From Streptomyces seoulensis (GTDB taxonomy: Bacteria; Actinomycetota; Actinomycetes; Streptomycetales; Streptomycetaceae), in the NCBI GenBank assembly GCA_013364255.1, contig CP054936.1, forward strand, positions 434,001 through 498,000: a stretch of 64,000 nt of DNA, written 5' to 3'. Positions 24,258 to 33,463 of this stretch are shown in pieces (within the stretch, counting starts at the first letter, position 1; each line of letters begins with the position of its first letter). Position numbers and translations under genes: made by a program. The notes below the pieces were generated by a model. The model searched no databases. It was not told the origin of the DNA and saw nothing but the letters and a program-made list of their open reading frames with translations.

Positions 24258-25136
24258 TCAGCCCGCGCCGACCACGTCGGAGGCGGCCTTGAGCACGGCG
24301 TCGAGGACCGGGTGCCCGCCGTCGTCGCGCCGCCACAGGGCCTGTGTGCAGGTAGGGGTGGCGGGCCGCCAGTCGACGACCCGGCGCAGCCGGCCGGCGG
24401 CGATGTCCTCGGCCACGGTGACCTCGGGAAGCAGACCCACGCCGAGGCCGCTCTCGGCCATGCGCTTGACCGCGGTGATGGAATCGAGCTTCAGCGTCCG
24501 CCTCGCCCGTAACGTCGACTCGACCTCGGTCAGGAGGCTGCCGCAGTGCCGGACGTCGAGGTCGGCGGTGACCAGGATCGACGACACGGTCTCCTCGGCA
24601 CCCGGACGGACGGGATTCCGTCGCCGTCCGGCCACCAGGGCGAACGGCTCGGGGCAGAGATCGCAGTGGTCCAGATCCTCCCGCGGCGCTCCGCTTCCTA
24701 TCATGAACACGCAGTCCAGCTGTCCGTTGCGCAGCATGGCGAGCGCTTCTTGGGGAGTGGAAAGCCGGAGCGACACATCCATGTCCGGATAGCGCAGGAG
24801 TAAATACTCGATGAGCGGAAGCAGCCGGTGATTTATGAGACTTTCCGACGCGCCGACGCGGATTTTCCCCTGCGGCGCGAGTGAGGCGTCCGCGATACGC
24901 CGGACACGACCGCTGAGCCGCACGATCTCGCGGGCCTGTTCCAGGATGGAACGGCCCGCGCTCGTCGGCCGGACGCCGTCCGGCAGGCGCTCCAGCAGGG
25001 TCAGGCCGAGCGACCGCTCCAGCGCCTTGATGCGGTTGGTCACCGTGGGCTGGGTCACCTGGAGCACACTGGCCGCCCGGGTCACACTTCCCGCGTCCAC
25101 GGCGCCCAGGAATGCCTCGAGATGCCGTGTGTCCAC
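24258..25136 (-). CDS. LysR-family transcriptional regulator with two TTA codons
   Basis: 292 residues from a GTG with GGGGGAAGA upstream. The N-terminal winged helix-turn-helix reads FLGAVDAGSVTRAASVLQVTQPTVTNRIKALERSLG, followed by the LysR effector domain with GKIRVGASESL and GLGVGLLPEVTVAEDI. It probably controls the cluster A operons from the 14166-14502 region, which is inference from position. Codons 112 (24801-24803) and 209 (24510-24512) are TTA, so the regulator should be made only when bldA tRNA-Leu is available, usually late in growth. Confidence 0.9.
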   Translation of the reverse strand: MDTRHLEAFLGAVDAGSVTRAASVLQVTQPTVTNRIKALERSLGLTLLERLPDGVRPTSAGRSILEQAREIVRLSGRVRRIADASLAPQGKIRVGASESLINHRLLPLIEYLLLRYPDMDVSLRLSTPQEALAMLRNGQLDCVFMIGSGAPREDLDHCDLCPEPFALVAGRRRNPVRPGAEETVSSILVTADLDVRHCGSLLTEVESTLRARRTLKLDSITAVKRMAESGLGVGLLPEVTVAEDIAAGRLRRVVDWRPATPTCTQALWRRDDGGHPVLDAVLKAASDVVGAG

Positions 25137-25435
25137 TTCTTCCCCCGCGTGAGTCGGCCCGTCGAAATACCAGCCGACCTCTCCGCCGGCTTTCTTCCCT
25201 CGCTGCGCCGTCCAGCCATTCCGGTTACGGACGACATACGAGCGGTCACGGTGTCTGGAGCGTAGCCCCAGCCCTCACCCTCATCAATATGTTTGGTAGG
25301 TGCATTTACGGGGAGGCGGCTTTCCCGGACAGGTGATTTCACGTCAGTTTCCTGAACGCCGGCGGCCGGTCCGGCGCCGGGGTGCGCGGGCCGGCGCGCA
25401 CTTCTCCCGCATTTCGCCGCTCGGGAGGGCGGCAC
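25137..25435. promoter_or_regulatory. divergent promoter region, LysR and ArsR-type genes
   Basis: This gap has an AT-rich centre (about 25285-25325, CATCAATATGTTTGGTAGG). It must contain the promoters of both flanking regulators. No certain boxes were identified. Confidence 0.45.
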
Positions 25436-26440
25436 GTGGTCGGCGGGCGCGCGACCGGCCGGTCCCCGGCGTTCGCGGTGTGGTCCGAATCCAGCCAGGG
25501 CAGCTCTGGGAACCCGGATCTCGCGCACCTGGGCCCGCTCGGACCACTGAGCGGGACGACGGCCGGTCAGGACTTCCTGGTCCCCGCCCGGCCCCGGCCG
25601 ACCCTCGCCGAGGAGTTGGACGACGTGGACCGGCTCGACGACGAGACCTATGTGACCGCGGCGCTCACCACCACCTGCGGCAGCAACCGGGTCCACTTCG
25701 CCGCGCCGTCGCCGCTCGCCGACGCGGCCGCGCGCGAGCGGGCCCTGGACCTGGCCCAGGCCCGCGGCGCACTCCAGGAGGCGTTCGCGCAGCGGCTGCT
25801 CGCGGACCCGGCGGCCGTGCGGGCGCGGGTGCGCGACACCCTCGAACAGTGCGCCGAGGCGTTCTTCGACCCCGCCTGGACCGGCGTCGCCGGGCAACTC
25901 GCCGCCGATCTGCGGCTGAAGAACGACCTGCTGAAGCGCCAGGGCATCGGGGCGGCGCTCGCCTCGGTCTCCGGCGCCGTCGCCCTGGCGCCGGACGGCG
26001 ACCGCATCGTCGTGGACAAGCTCCAGGACAACGCGACCGCCGCCCACGGCGCCGGGGTCACCTTCATCCCCAGCCACTTCGGCCGCCCGCACTTGCTGGT
26101 GGTGCACGCGCCCGGATGGCAGCCGGTGGTGCAGTACCCCGTGGCCGAGCCGGGTCCGTGCGAGCCGGTGCCGCTGGACACGGTCGGCCACCGGCTGGAG
26201 GCGCTCTCGCATCCGGTGCGCCTGCGGCTGCTGCGCACCCTGGCCCGCGGCCCGCACACCACCGGCGAGCTGGCCCACGCCTGGGAGCTCTCGCCCCCGG
26301 AGGTCTCCCGCCACCTGGCCGTCCTGCGCCGCGCGGGCCTGCTCAGCGCCCGGCGGCACGGGCGCTACGTCCACCACACCCTCAACCTGCCCGAGATCAC
26401 GGCGCTGGGCGCGGACCTGCTGGCCGCCGTCCTGCGCTGA
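25436..26440 (+). CDS. ArsR-type winged-helix regulator (DUF5937-like N-terminus)
   Basis: 334 residues from a GTG at 25436 preceded by GGGAGGG. The C-terminal 80 residues are an ArsR winged helix: ALSHPVRLRLLRTLARGPHTTGELAHAWELSPPEVSRHLAVLRRAGLL. The preceding 240 residues match the DUF5937 type, a long ligand-binding domain found in many Streptomyces ArsR-like regulators (AVWSESSQGS, then VRDTLEQCAEAFFDPAW). No Cys metal site typical of ArsR/SmtB is visible, so it probably senses an organic ligand. Targets are unknown. Confidence 0.8.
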   Translation: MVGGRATGRSPAFAVWSESSQGSSGNPDLAHLGPLGPLSGTTAGQDFLVPARPRPTLAEELDDVDRLDDETYVTAALTTTCGSNRVHFAAPSPLADAAARERALDLAQARGALQEAFAQRLLADPAAVRARVRDTLEQCAEAFFDPAWTGVAGQLAADLRLKNDLLKRQGIGAALASVSGAVALAPDGDRIVVDKLQDNATAAHGAGVTFIPSHFGRPHLLVVHAPGWQPVVQYPVAEPGPCEPVPLDTVGHRLEALSHPVRLRLLRTLARGPHTTGELAHAWELSPPEVSRHLAVLRRAGLLSARRHGRYVHHTLNLPEITALGADLLAAVLR

Positions 26441-26456
26441 CGGCCGCGCCGCCGTG

Positions 26457-27725
26457 TCATCCTCGGCCGCCGCCGGTGAGCCAGGGCAGCGGGTCCGTGT
26501 ACTGGCCGTCGAGGAGGACCTCGAAGTGGAGGTGCGGGCCGGTGGACAGGCCCGTCGAGCCGACGAGCCCGACGGGCTGGCCGCTGGTCACGCTCTGGCC
26601 GGCGCTCACCTGGAGGACGGACAGATGGCTGTAGGTGGTCTCCAGCCGTTTCCCGTCGATCGTGCCGTGGTCGATCACCACGCGGTTGCCGTAGGCCGAC
26701 GTCAGGCCGGCGAACTCGACCCGCCCCTCCCGCGCCGCGGACACCTGGGCCCCCTGCGGCGCGCCGAAGTCGACGCCCGTGTGGAGCTTGGTGACCTTGG
26801 TCAGCGGGTGGACGCGCGAGCCGAACGGCGAGGTGACGGTGAGCGTGGTGACGGGCGGCCTCAGCAGCGCGCCGGAGGGCTGGCCGCCGCTCTCCTGTTC
26901 GGGGTTGCGCCGGACCAGGGACTCGTAGCGCGGCAGCCGCTTCTCGACCCCGGCGACGAACGCGCGGGCCGGAGCGGGGACCTTGCCGGCCTTGGTGACC
27001 TCGTCGGTCCCGGCCGTGTACGCGGCGAGCGTCAGGTCGGCGACGTCGCCGTTGACGACGCCCTTCGTGCGCAGCGCGGTCATCTTCCGCGCCAGGGAGC
27101 AGTCCTGCCGCCCCAGCGCCATGATCGCGTCCACCGCGTCGTGCGGTGAGGAGGCGCCATTGCCGTCGTCGTCCCGGCCCCAGGTCTTCCAGCCGGCGTC
27201 CGTGAAGCGGGCGATGCCCCGCTCGGAGAGGCTGGCGCTGTCGTCCTGCCACCCGGAGAGCTGATCGATGTGCGCGGCGAGGAGCGCGGGGGTGACGCCG
27301 GCGCAGTCGGCGGTCGCCCTGCGCAGCCAGGGCACGTAGGAGCCGTCCACGTTGCCGACGTCCGACTGGCCCGGCTGCGGGCCGCCCGGCGCCAGGTCCG
27401 TGCCGAGGCCGCCGGTCAGGGCGAGGAAGGCGACGACCCCGGTGGACGTCACCAGTCCGGGCAGCACGATCAGGGCGAAGGGGCCCGGGCCGCGCCGACG
27501 GCGCGCGGGTGCGCGGCCGCCGCGTTCGCCGGCGGGCGGGGGCTCCTGCGCCGGTGCGGGGACGGTCTCCGCGGCGGCCGGCCCGGTCGTGGCCGGCCGT
27601 GGTCCGGGGTGTGCCGCGTCGTCGGCGGCCGGGTGTCCGGCGGCCGTCCGACCGGTCGCTCCGTACTCGGTGGCTCCGTACCCGGTGGCTTCCCTGTCCT
27701 CGGTCACGTGCCGGGCCGGCTCCAT
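26457..27725 (-). CDS. membrane-anchored lytic transglycosylase-like/M23 peptidase
   Basis: 422 residues. A long Pro/Ala/Arg-rich cytoplasmic segment (1-80) is followed by one membrane helix (about 82-105). Then comes a lysozyme/SLT-like region (DQLSGWQDDSASLSERGIARF, NGASSPHDAVDAIMALGRQDC) and a C-terminal M23 domain with zinc ligands in HTGVDFG and GPHLHFEV. It should act on peptidoglycan outside the membrane. It is convergent with the ArsR-type gene only 16 bp away. No link to either biosynthetic cluster is apparent. Confidence 0.88.
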   Translation of the reverse strand: MEPARHVTEDREATGYGATEYGATGRTAAGHPAADDAAHPGPRPATTGPAAAETVPAPAQEPPPAGERGGRAPARRRRGPGPFALIVLPGLVTSTGVVAFLALTGGLGTDLAPGGPQPGQSDVGNVDGSYVPWLRRATADCAGVTPALLAAHIDQLSGWQDDSASLSERGIARFTDAGWKTWGRDDDGNGASSPHDAVDAIMALGRQDCSLARKMTALRTKGVVNGDVADLTLAAYTAGTDEVTKAGKVPAPARAFVAGVEKRLPRYESLVRRNPEQESGGQPSGALLRPPVTTLTVTSPFGSRVHPLTKVTKLHTGVDFGAPQGAQVSAAREGRVEFAGLTSAYGNRVVIDHGTIDGKRLETTYSHLSVLQVSAGQSVTSGQPVGLVGSTGLSTGPHLHFEVLLDGQYTDPLPWLTGGGRG

Positions 27726-28363
27726 GAGGGTGCCGCGGCGGGGCGGGACGCGGGTGGGGTGTATCGGCTCACGGTCCGACGCTAACGGGCCGTTGACGGG
27801 CTGTCACCGACCACGAGGACATGGTGAACTGCCCCATGGGGCACGGCCGATGCCCTCGCGGCGGCATGGGCCGCGGGACCCGGGCGCGGGCGGTGCGACG
27901 GGCGGCCGGGTCCGCCCGGGGCGGCACGTCCTCGGGGGCGGAGCGGCCCGCGTGGGGGCGCGCGCCGCAGCAACCGGAACCACCTCTGCCGGACACACGT
28001 GTCGAACCCGGTATACGACCCCGGTACACGACCCGACCTGTGCGCCGCGGATCCCGCCGTGCGCGCGGAGGGCGGTCCGCCGAGGGGGCGGCCTTCCACT
28101 CTTTGGTCGTCTTTTCACCTCGAACAGTCCAAGACCACGCCAAGGTTTCGACAGCAAGATCAAGTTCTCGCCGCGCCGGGCCGCCCCGGACCACCGGACA
28201 CCTGCGGTGATTCCAGCACGTGACCCGACGGTCACCGACGGCACGCCGGTCACGGCCGTCCGATGCGGGCGTAGCCTTCAACAAGTTGTTGAAGGCACAT
28301 CATCTCGCCGCGCGTTGGCGGACGTTGGCGCACCCCCGAGGTATTCCCGGACTAGGAGAACGC
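27726..28363. promoter_or_regulatory. long intergenic region before the urea operon
   Basis: 638 bp without a convincing gene. It contains a direct repeat of the type CGGTATACGACCC / CGGTACACGACCC (about 28010-28035), an AT-richer stretch near 28090-28130, and the palindrome annotated separately. It must include promoters for the M23 gene (leftward) and the urea transporter (rightward). Confidence 0.5.
28275..28295. promoter_or_regulatory. perfect 21-bp palindrome, candidate operator
   Basis: CCTTCAACAA-G-TTGTTGAAGG: 10-bp arms around a single base, 69 bp upstream of the urea-transporter ATG. The short centre and dyad fit a homodimeric winged-helix repressor (MarR, ArsR or Fur-like) rather than a terminator. 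The cognate regulator is unknown. Confidence 0.65.
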
Positions 28364-29314
28364 ATGCCTGCAGAAGGGCGGGTGGAACGGCAACGGGGCC
28401 GTATTCCCGCCGACATCTGGCGGACACAGCTGCGCGGCATCGCCCAGGTCGCCCTCAGCCCGAGTCCGTGGACCGGACTGCTCTTCACCGCGGGCCTGTT
28501 CGCGGACAGCTGGCGGATCGGTGTGTACGGGCTGCTCGGCGCGGCGGCCTCCGCCCTGGCCGCCGCGGTGCTGGGCGCCGACCGCGAAGGGCTGGCCGCC
28601 GGCCTGGAGGGCTACTGCGGCTGTCTGACCGCCCTTGCCGTCCTGGTCAGGTTCGGCGCCTCGTGGCGGACCGCTCTGGCCGCCGTCCTGGCCGCCGCGG
28701 TCTGCGCGGTGGTGCGCGCCGCGGCCGGCCGCCTGCTGGGCCGGGCCGGACTGCCCGCGCTGACCGCGCCCTTCTGCCTCGTGGCCGGAGCACTGGCGGT
28801 CGCCCTGCCCACCGCGCCGGCGGCGGCGCCGCCCGCCGCCGGGAACGGGTTCACCCGTCTGTCGGCCGCCCAGTTCGGCCACGCCTTCTGCGACGGCGTC
28901 GGCCAGGTCTTCTTCCTCGACCAGTGGTACGCGGGCCTGATCCTGCTCGCCGGGCTGCTGGTCGCCTCCCGGACCGCCGCCGTCGCCGCCGCCTGCGGCA
29001 GCCTCGCCGCGATCCTCGTCGCCTGCTCCATGGGCCTGCCCGCCGACCGCGTCGCCGCGGGTCTGTACGGCTACAACGCGGTGCTCGTCGCGATCGCGGT
29101 CGGCGCCACCTTCCTGACCCTCACCCCGTGGACCGCCGGGTACACCGCGCTCGCCGTCGTCGCCTCGGTCCCCCTCACCGCCGCCTGGCAGACCTTCGTC
29201 CAGCCCTCCGGCGGCTCCCCCTTCACCTGGCCGTTCGTCGTGACGACCTGGCTCTTCCTCGCGGCCGCTCCGGCGTTGGACCGGCCCGGAATCTCGTTGC
29301 AGAAAGCGAAGTGA
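28364..29314 (+). CDS. urea transporter (UT family)
   Basis: 316 residues from the ATG at 28364 with AGGAGA upstream. About ten hydrophobic segments arranged as two similar halves, each starting near a conserved block (first FADSWRIGVYGLLGAAASALAA; second GLYGYNAVLVAIAVGA, with the UT-type 'GLxGYN' element). In the first half the matching element is GLEGYCGCLTALAV. UT proteins are selective urea channels. Linkage to the urease genes (5 bp to ureA) supports urea uptake for nitrogen supply. Confidence 0.87.
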   Translation: MPAEGRVERQRGRIPADIWRTQLRGIAQVALSPSPWTGLLFTAGLFADSWRIGVYGLLGAAASALAAAVLGADREGLAAGLEGYCGCLTALAVLVRFGASWRTALAAVLAAAVCAVVRAAAGRLLGRAGLPALTAPFCLVAGALAVALPTAPAAAPPAAGNGFTRLSAAQFGHAFCDGVGQVFFLDQWYAGLILLAGLLVASRTAAVAAACGSLAAILVACSMGLPADRVAAGLYGYNAVLVAIAVGATFLTLTPWTAGYTALAVVASVPLTAAWQTFVQPSGGSPFTWPFVVTTWLFLAAAPALDRPGISLQKAK

Positions 29315-29318
29315 CGCC

Positions 29319-29624
29319 ATGAACCTCGCACCGCGCGAAATCGACAAACTCCACGTCTACGTCGTGGCCGACCTGGCCCGCCGCCGCCGGAACCGGGGCA
29401 CGAAGCTCAACTACTCCGAAGCCGCCGCGCTGATCACCGAGGCCGTCCTCGAAGCGGCCCGCGACGGGCACACGGTGGCCGAGTGCATGGAGCTGGGCCG
29501 CAAGGTCGTCGCCGCCCACGAGTGCATGCCCGGGGTGCGCGAGATGCTCACCGTCCTCCAGGTGGAGACGGCGTTCGTCGACGGGACGAAGCTGGTCACC
29601 TGCCACGACCCCATCAGCGCCTGA
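29319..29624 (+). CDS. ureA: urease gamma subunit
   Basis: 101 residues, the usual length. Typical gamma-subunit sequence: NLAPREIDKLHVYVVADLARRR, LNYSEAAALITEAVLEAARDG and MPGVREMLTVLQVETAFVDGTKLVTCHDPI. It combines with UreB and UreC to form the nickel enzyme that hydrolyses urea to ammonia and carbamate. It follows the transporter by 5 bp. Confidence 0.97.
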   Translation: MNLAPREIDKLHVYVVADLARRRRNRGTKLNYSEAAALITEAVLEAARDGHTVAECMELGRKVVAAHECMPGVREMLTVLQVETAFVDGTKLVTCHDPISA

Positions 29625-29662
29625 ACCTCGCCGCACCCACCGCCTGAGACTAGGAGACAACG

Positions 29663-30085
29663 ATGTCGGGTGGAGCTCACTACCTCTACGGGGACGATCC
29701 CGTGGAAATCAACCCCGGCCGGGCCACCGTCGCCCTGACCGTCGCCAACACCGGTGACCGCGCCGTGCAGATCGGGTCCCACTACCACTTCTTCGAGGCC
29801 AACCGGGCACTCCTGTTCGACCGCGAGGCCGCGTACGGCATGCATCTGAACATCCCGTCCGGCACCGCCGTGCGCTTCGAGCCCGGCGACACCCGCGAGG
29901 TGGAACTGGTCGCCTTCGGCGGGACCCGGCGGCTCGTCGGCTTCGCCGGACTCGTCAACGGCGGCCTCAACGCCGACGACACCCGGCGCGCCGCCCTGCG
30001 CCGCGCCGGGCAGCTGGGATTCGCCACCACCGCCACCACCGCCGCCGACACCGCCGGCGCCGAGCACGAAGGGTCGGCCAACTGA
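29663..30085 (+). CDS. ureB: urease beta subunit
   Basis: 140 residues from an ATG with TAGGAGA upstream. Conserved beta-subunit blocks: [42 protein letters not shown] and [14 protein letters not shown]. The C-terminal tail (about 25 residues, [16 protein letters not shown]) is an extension. The stop overlaps the ureC start by one base (TGATG). Confidence 0.97.
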   Translation: MSGGAHYLYGDDPVEINPGRATVALTVANTGDRAVQIGSHYHFFEANRALLFDREAAYGMHLNIPSGTAVRFEPGDTREVELVAFGGTRRLVGFAGLVNGGLNADDTRRAALRRAGQLGFATTATTAADTAGAEHEGSAN

Positions 30086-31809
30086 TGGCGATCATCCCCC
30101 GCAAGCAGTACACGGACCTGTTCGGCCCCACCGTGGGCGACCGGTTCCACCTGGCCGACACCAACCTGGTGGTCGAGGTCGAGTACGACCACAACGCCGG
30201 TTCCTACGGGGACGAGGCCGTCTACGGCGGCGGCAAGGCCATCCGCGACGGCATGGCCCAGGACCCCGCTGCCCTCCACCGCGAGGGCGCCCTCGACCTG
30301 GTGATCACGAACGTGGTGGTGCTCGACCCGGTCCTCGGCGTCGTCAAGGGCGACATCGGTGTGCGCGACGGCCTGATCGTCGGGGTCGGCAAGGCCGGCA
30401 ACCCGCACGTGCAGAACGGCGTGGACCCCAAGCTGGTCATCGGGCCGGGCACCGAGGTGATCTCCGGTGAGCACCTGATCGCCACCGCGGGCGGCGTCGA
30501 CACCCACATCCACTTCATCTCGCCCCAGCAGGCGCAGGAAGGGCTGTCCAACGGCATCACCACCTTCTTCGGCGGCGGCACCGGGCCGACCGACGGCACC
30601 AACGGCACCACCTGCACACCCGGCCCGTGGAACATCCACCGGATGCTGGAGGCCGTCGAGGACCTGCCGGTCAACGTGGGGCTGCTCGGCAAGGGCAACG
30701 GCAGCCTGCCCGAGGCGCTGCGCGAGCAGGTCGAGGCGGGTGTGGCGGGCCTGAAGGTGCACGAGGACTGGGGCGCCACCCCGGCCACCATCGACACCGC
30801 GCTGCGCGTCGCCGACGAGCACGACGTGCAGCTCGCCATCCACACCGACACCCTCAACGAGGGCGGCTTCTTCGAGGACACCCTGTCCGCGATCGACGGC
30901 CGGACCATCCACACCTTCCACACCGAGGGCGCGGGCGGCGGTCACGCCCCCGACATCATGCGGGTCTCCGGCGAGCCCAACGTCCTGCCCGCCTCCACCA
31001 ACCCCACCCTGCCCTACACCGTCAACTCGGTGGACGAGCTGCTGGACATGGTGATGGTCTGCCACCACCTGTCCCGCGACATCCCCGAGGACGTGTCGTT
31101 CGCCGACAGCCGCGTGCGCGCGGAGACCATCGCGGCCGAGACGGTGCTGCACGACCTCGGCGTGATCAGCATCTTCTCCTCCGACTCCCAGGCCATGGGC
31201 CGGGTCGGCGAGTCGTTCTCCCGGGCCTTCCAGACCGCGCACCACTGCAAGGAGGTGCGGGGCGCACTGCCCGAGGACAGCTCCCGCAACGACAACGCGC
31301 GGGTGCTGCGCTACCTGGCGAAGCTGACCGTCAACCCGGCGATCGCGGTGGGCGCGTCCGACGTGATCGGCTCGCTGGAGCCCGGCAAGCTCGCCGACAT
31401 CGTGCTCTGGCCGATCCACTCCTTCGCCGCCAAGCCCAAGCTGATCATCAAGGGCGGCATGGTGAACTGGGCGCTCATGGGCGACCCCAACGCCTCCCTG
31501 CCGACGCCCCAGCCGGTCTACTACCGGCCGATGTTCGGCAGTTACGGCCGGGCCCGGCAGCGTACCTCGGTGACCTTCATGTCCCAGGCGTCCATCGCCG
31601 CGGGAGTCCCCGGAGAGCTGGGCCTCGGGCGGCGGATCGAGCCGGTGCGGCGCTGCCGGACCGTCGGCAAGCAGCACATGGTCCGCAACGACGCGCTGCC
31701 GCGCATCGAGGTGGACCCGGAGACGTACAAGGTCACCGTCGACGGCGAGCCCGCCACCATCGAGCCGGCCGAGCGCCTTCCGCTCAACCAGCTCTTCTAC
31801 ATCGTCTGA
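30085..31809 (+). CDS. ureC: urease alpha subunit (catalytic)
   Basis: 574 residues, full length. Active-site elements are all seen: THIHFI with nickel ligands His141 and His143, the carbamylated Lys224 in GLKVHEDWG, His253, His279 ([14 protein letters not shown]), the flap MVCHHLS with the catalytic His, and Asp367 in [10 protein letters not shown]. It forms the bi-nickel site hydrolysing urea in the cytoplasm. It is translated from an ATG overlapping the ureB stop. Nothing suggests inactivation. Confidence 0.98.
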   Translation: MAIIPRKQYTDLFGPTVGDRFHLADTNLVVEVEYDHNAGSYGDEAVYGGGKAIRDGMAQDPAALHREGALDLVITNVVVLDPVLGVVKGDIGVRDGLIVGVGKAGNPHVQNGVDPKLVIGPGTEVISGEHLIATAGGVDTHIHFISPQQAQEGLSNGITTFFGGGTGPTDGTNGTTCTPGPWNIHRMLEAVEDLPVNVGLLGKGNGSLPEALREQVEAGVAGLKVHEDWGATPATIDTALRVADEHDVQLAIHTDTLNEGGFFEDTLSAIDGRTIHTFHTEGAGGGHAPDIMRVSGEPNVLPASTNPTLPYTVNSVDELLDMVMVCHHLSRDIPEDVSFADSRVRAETIAAETVLHDLGVISIFSSDSQAMGRVGESFSRAFQTAHHCKEVRGALPEDSSRNDNARVLRYLAKLTVNPAIAVGASDVIGSLEPGKLADIVLWPIHSFAAKPKLIIKGGMVNWALMGDPNASLPTPQPVYYRPMFGSYGRARQRTSVTFMSQASIAAGVPGELGLGRRIEPVRRCRTVGKQHMVRNDALPRIEVDPETYKVTVDGEPATIEPAERLPLNQLFYIV

Positions 31810-31834
31810 CGCGGGACCGGACCGGCTGCGTCGC

Positions 31835-31878
31835 CCGACGCGCGAGCGGCCCTTCTCCGCGTCCGACGCGCGAGCGGC
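31835..31878 (+). repeat. direct repeat in the ureC-ureF gap
   Basis: CCGACGCGCGAGCGGC occurs at 31835-31850 and 31863-31878, 28 bp apart, with GCGTCGCCCGAC flanking elements also repeated. The 197-bp gap has no other feature that I can see. Confidence 0.6.
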
Positions 31879-32006
31879 TCCGCCGCGTCGCCCGACACAC
31901 CTTCGGCACACCTCTCCACAGCGGTCCGCAGGGCGCCCCGCGCGCCCCGCGGACCCCCACGGCCGGCCGGCGACGGACGGCCACCCGGCAGGAACGGACA
32001 CCCGGC

Positions 32007-32705
32007 GTGAACGACGCGATGCCGATCCCGGCGCTGCTCACCGGTCTCCAGCTCACCGACTCGGCCTTCCCCAGCGGCTACTACACCCTCTCGCACGGTC
32101 TCGAGGGCTTCCAGCAGGCCCGCGCGGTCACCCCGCGCGGCCTGCCCGCGCTCCTGGACGACCTGCTCCGCCACAGCGCGGGGCCCTCCGACGCCACCGC
32201 CCTCGCCCTCACCCACCGCGCGGTGAGCGCGGGCGACTGGGACGAGGTGGTGGCCGTGGAGCGCCGGCTGCACGCCACCAAGCTGGGCCGGGAGGCCCGG
32301 CAGGCCGTCGTGCGCACCGGACGGCAGCTGCTCGACCTGGCCGACGAGGTCTACGGCACCGCGCCGATCGCGCGCTACCGGACGCTGTACCGGGACGGCG
32401 CGGTGCGCGGCTGCCAGCCGGTCGTCGCCGGCGTCGTCCACGCCGGCAACGGCCTCACCGCGCGGCAGGCGGTCACCTGCGAGCTGTTCGCCTTTGCGGC
32501 CAGCTTCGTCGGGGCCGCCCTGCGGCTGCGGCTCACCGACCACCGCCGGGCCCAGGTCGTCCTGCACGGCGCCGCACCGGTCATCGAGGAGACCGTGACG
32601 GCGGCCCTGCACCGCGAACTGGCCGACCTCGGCGGGTGCGTGCCCATGGCCGACGTCATGGCCGGCACGCACGAACGCGCCGAGGCCCGGCTGTTCGCGA
32701 GCTGA
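32007..32705 (+). CDS. ureF: urease accessory protein UreF
   Basis: 232 residues from a GTG at 32007 (AGGAA upstream); an ATG four codons on is also possible. UreF signatures: LTDSAFPSGYYTLSHGLEGFQQ near the N-terminus, then an all-helical protein ending with HERAEARLFAS. UreF works with UreD and UreG in nickel delivery and lysine carbamylation of apo-urease and gates the UreG GTPase. Confidence 0.93.
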   Translation: MNDAMPIPALLTGLQLTDSAFPSGYYTLSHGLEGFQQARAVTPRGLPALLDDLLRHSAGPSDATALALTHRAVSAGDWDEVVAVERRLHATKLGREARQAVVRTGRQLLDLADEVYGTAPIARYRTLYRDGAVRGCQPVVAGVVHAGNGLTARQAVTCELFAFAASFVGAALRLRLTDHRRAQVVLHGAAPVIEETVTAALHRELADLGGCVPMADVMAGTHERAEARLFAS

Positions 32706-32755
32706 CGCCGCGGCGCCCACCACCGCCAGACACCCCTCTCACGACAAGGATCACC

Positions 32756-33463
32756 ATGCACGACCCCACCCAGGTACGCGGCTCCCACCACCACGACCAC
32801 GACGGCCTCACCCGGCGCCCCGCCGACGGCGTGCTGCGCGTCGGCGTCGCCGGGCCGGTCGGCTCCGGCAAGACCGCGCTGATCGAGGCGCTCGTCCCCG
32901 TACTGCTCCAGCGCGGCCGGACCCCCGCCGTGATCACCAACGACATCTACACCTCGGAGGACGCCGCCCACGTGCGGCGGACCCTCGACGGCATCCTGGC
33001 CGCGGACCGCATCGTCGGCGTCGAGACCGGGGCCTGCCCGCACACCGCGGTCCGCGACGACCCGACGATGAACCAGGCCGCGGCCGACGAGATCCTGGAA
33101 CGCCACCCCGACGTGGACACGCTGCTGTTCGAGAGCGGCGGCGACAACCTGACCCTCACCTTCAGCCCGGCGCTCGTCGACCTCTTCCTGTTCGTGCTGG
33201 ACACCGCCGAGGGCGACAAGATGCCCCGCAAGCGGGGTCCCGGGATCACCGAGTGCGAACTGCTCGTGATCAACAAGGTGGACATCGCCCAGTACGTGCG
33301 GTGCGACCTGGCCCGGATGGAGTCCGACGCCCACGAGGTCCGGCAGGGGCGGCCGGTGGTGCTCACCAACTCCCTGACCGGCGAGGGCCTGGAGACGATC
33401 GCCGACTTCCTCCTCGCCCACGAGGCCGCCCAGCTGCCCGGCGCGCCGGCGGCGTCCGCGTGA
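32756..33463 (+). CDS. ureG: urease accessory GTPase UreG
   Basis: 235 residues from the ATG at 32756 with AAGGA upstream. It shows the P-loop GPVGSGKT (33-40), TNDIYTSEDA, the nickel-binding Cys-Pro-His in GVETGACPHTAVRDD, and the guanine-binding INKVD. A short His-rich N-terminus (HHHDHD) may store nickel, which could partly stand in for the absent UreE. The stop overlaps ureD (GTGA). Confidence 0.96.
   Translation: MHDPTQVRGSHHHDHDGLTRRPADGVLRVGVAGPVGSGKTALIEALVPVLLQRGRTPAVITNDIYTSEDAAHVRRTLDGILAADRIVGVETGACPHTAVRDDPTMNQAAADEILERHPDVDTLLFESGGDNLTLTFSPALVDLFLFVLDTAEGDKMPRKRGPGITECELLVINKVDIAQYVRCDLARMESDAHEVRQGRPVVLTNSLTGEGLETIADFLLAHEAAQLPGAPAASA

Noticed and set aside
28085..28160. Possible GlnR box before the urea operon
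   Set aside because: AT-richer stretches and a GGTTTCGAC segment are present, but I could not fit a proper GTnAC-n6-GAAAC pattern.
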